Positions 62,893 to 64,000 of a DNA stretch of 64,000 nt are shown piece by piece. The notes beneath the pieces are model-generated. The model was given only the letters and a program-made list of their open reading frames with translations. It did no database searches and had not been told where the DNA came from. Source of the stretch: DATIUV01 sp049322755 (GTDB lineage: Bacteria; Pseudomonadota; Gammaproteobacteria; Burkholderiales; UBA6910); the NCBI GenBank assembly GCA_049322755.1, contig JBMOQX010000052.1, positions 178,405 through 242,404 on the forward strand, given 5' to 3'. A program made the translations under genes and the position numbers. Position 1 is the stretch's first letter. Each line of letters starts with the position of its first letter.

Positions 62893-63504
62893 CTATTTTA
62901 GGACGCGCGCACCGCGGCGGGCAACGCGCCGCGACCGGTGGTCCCCGCCCAGCTCCTTCCAGCGAAAACAGTCCACCAGGTGATCGTTGACCATTCCGGT
63001 GGCCTGCATGAAGGCGTAGCAGATGGTGGGACCCACGAAAGTGAAGCCGCGGCGCTTGAGGTCGCGGCTCATCGCCTCTGCCTCGGGGGTGGTCGCGGGC
63101 AACTCCCGCAGCGAGCGCCAAGCGTTCTGCTTCGGGCGCCCGTCGACGAACCGCCAGATGTAGGCGTCGAAACTCCCCAGCTCCTCCTGCACCGCAAGAA
63201 AGGCGCGCGCGTTCCTCACCGCCCCCTCCACCTTCAGCCGGTTGCGCACAATGCCCGGGTTGCGCAGCAGGGCCTCGAGGGTGGGCTGCGGCAGGCGCGC
63301 GACGCGCTGCGGGTCGAAACCGCAGAATGCATCCCGGTAGTTCTCCCGCTTGGCGAGGATGGTGGACCAGGACAGGCCCGCCTGGGCGCCTTCCAGCACC
63401 AGGAACTCGAACAGCGTCCGGTCGTCGTGGACCGGCACGCCCCACTCATGATCGTGGTAGGCGACGTAATCCGGGCGCTCACCCGCCCACTCGCAGCGTT
63501 TCAT
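62893..63504 (-). CDS. tag: DNA-3-methyladenine glycosylase I
   Basis: 203 residues. The zinc ligands of E. coli TAG are in place: C4 (KRCEW), H17 (YHDHEWG), and the pair H and C in NDHLVDCFRW near residue 175. The specificity residue E38 is in FLVLEGAQAGLSW. It removes 3-methyladenine from alkylated DNA. It lies upstream of the MFS gene on the same strand, 69 bases apart, and may have its own promoter. Confidence 0.96.
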   Translation of the reverse strand: MKRCEWAGERPDYVAYHDHEWGVPVHDDRTLFEFLVLEGAQAGLSWSTILAKRENYRDAFCGFDPQRVARLPQPTLEALLRNPGIVRNRLKVEGAVRNARAFLAVQEELGSFDAYIWRFVDGRPKQNAWRSLRELPATTPEAEAMSRDLKRRGFTFVGPTICYAFMQATGMVNDHLVDCFRWKELGGDHRSRRVARRGARVLK

Positions 63505-63831
63505 GGAGGCCTCGCAGCGGAAAGAAAAGACGGGGACCGCAGCGCCCGCTGTCCGTAGGATTTGCACCGGCGCGGGGAGGAGGATCCGCGCCGGTGCGCA
63601 CCGCGTACCTTGTGATGCCGCTGACCTGCAGGAGAAAAACCGTCCCTCCGATCGATGGCGACCGGATTGCACGGGAAACAGCTTGCACATCTCATAACCG
63701 GGCGAAACGGGCGCTCACCCGAACTCGGACTCGCCGAGTTGCCGGGATATCCCGCCCGGCGCGGTTGAATGCGGTTCAGCCCCCGGAGGGTCGCCCCCGT
63801 CGGGGGCTGACCGCGACCTACGCGAAGGCTC
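63505..63831. other. Gene-free stretch with two inverted repeats
   Basis: No open frame with coding character. AACTCGG (63722-63728) pairs with CCGAGTT (63734-63740), and TCAGCCCCCG (63776-63785) pairs with CGGGGGCTGA (63801-63810) around a 15-base loop. The second lies 21 bases downstream of the H1-like gene's stop codon and may end that transcript, though it lacks a T-run on that strand. Confidence 0.5.
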
Positions 63832-64000
63832 TTAGCTGCTCGAGCCGGAAAGCGGAAACGGCCAAGTAGAGGCCGGGGCCGGAGCCGGAGCCGCCGGCTT
63901 GGACGCCGCCTTCTTCTTGGGGGCGGCCTTTTTCTTGGCCGCCTTCTTCGGTGCCGCCTTCTTTTTCGCCGGCTTCTTCTTCGCCGGAGCCTTCTTCTTC
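63832..64000 (-). CDS. Histone H1-like lysine/alanine-rich DNA-binding protein, C-terminal part
   Basis: The stop codon is at 63832-63834 and the frame is open to the right edge, so only the last 55 residues are visible. They consist of repeated KKKAPA / AAKKKAAP units, then APAPAPASTWPFPLSGSSS. Betaproteobacterial H1-like or AlgP-like proteins have the same lysine-alanine-proline tail and a WPFP motif near the end. The tail binds DNA without sequence specificity. Because the codon run is nearly repetitive, tail length may vary between strains. Confidence 0.82.
   Translation of the reverse strand, partial: KKKAPAKKKPAKKKAAPKKAAKKKAAPKKKAASKPAAPAPAPASTWPFPLSGSSS

Noticed and set aside
63832..64000. 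Short near-repeats at the right edge, considered as a repeat array such as CRISPR
   Set aside because: The period follows codons (AAG and GCC units) and translates to a typical H1-like tail; there are no spacers of constant length.

Overview
The window is a 64 kb stretch of GC-rich (about 70 % by eye) bacterial chromosome with dense, mostly co-directional gene blocks. Several things point to a betaproteobacterium, perhaps near the Rhodocyclales or sulfur-oxidising Nitrosomonadales: the run oligoribonuclease / Ste24-type protease / small cytochrome c / pterin dehydratase / rsgA / CobD-like, a lysine-alanine-rich H1-like protein ending in a WPFP motif, and small families (DUF6494, DUF6505 and DUF6806 types) that I associate with that group. 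I see no insertion sequence, prophage, CRISPR array, rRNA or tRNA.

Layout. 1-1.5 kb: end of a beta-ketothiolase and a phasin (polyhydroxyalkanoate storage). 1.5-12.8 kb: LrgAB-type membrane pair, glucose-6-phosphate isomerase, a very large divergent penicillin-binding protein, glycogen synthase and alpha-glucan phosphorylase. 12.8-17.3 kb: orn diverging from the M48 protease, cytochrome c, phhB and rsgA genes, facing a CobD-like membrane protein. 17.3-19.2 kb: an eroded metallo-beta-lactamase-fold gene followed by a type-I-like sulfide:quinone oxidoreductase. 19.2-28.9 kb: small conserved proteins, AI-2E-type permease, an HxlR regulator diverging from a cytochrome P460, a Gre factor, a methyltransferase, a serine hydrolase and YbaK. 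29-36.5 kb: a molybdenum hydroxylase locus with two different catalytic subunits, one iron-sulfur subunit, XdhC, a MocA-type nucleotidyltransferase and an AraC regulator. 36.5-38.7 kb: NUDIX hydrolase, small secreted protein and proline iminopeptidase.

38.7-48.7 kb is a metabolic block on the minus strand: malic enzyme, class I fumarase, a three-gene quinol:fumarate reductase of the diheme Wolinella type (frdCAB), class II fumarase and a short-chain dehydrogenase. Together these connect pyruvate, malate, fumarate and succinate. With the storage-polymer genes at the left, they fit an organism that moves carbon and electrons through the reductive arm of the TCA cycle when oxygen is short; that lifestyle reading is inference.

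48.8-64 kb: FAH-family hydrolase, DUF924, an orphan ParA with an 11-bp inverted repeat in its divergent promoter region, a DUF6505-like gene with a 44-aa microprotein, a MATE exporter with a hairpin-rich leader, a TetR regulator with a clear palindromic operator next to a secreted DsrE-like protein, a lytic transglycosylase, a second EF-G-like GTPase, a minus-strand cluster (MFS, 62-aa protein, DUF302, CbpA, CbpM, DUF599, KTSC), 3-methyladenine glycosylase I, and the start-less end of an H1-like protein. The most useful leads are the two-catalytic-subunit molybdenum hydroxylase locus, the QFR/fumarase/malic enzyme block, the regulatory palindromes at 46.3, 51.35 and 53.65 kb, and the uncharacterised small proteins. 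I did not find a clearly new defence or mobile system.
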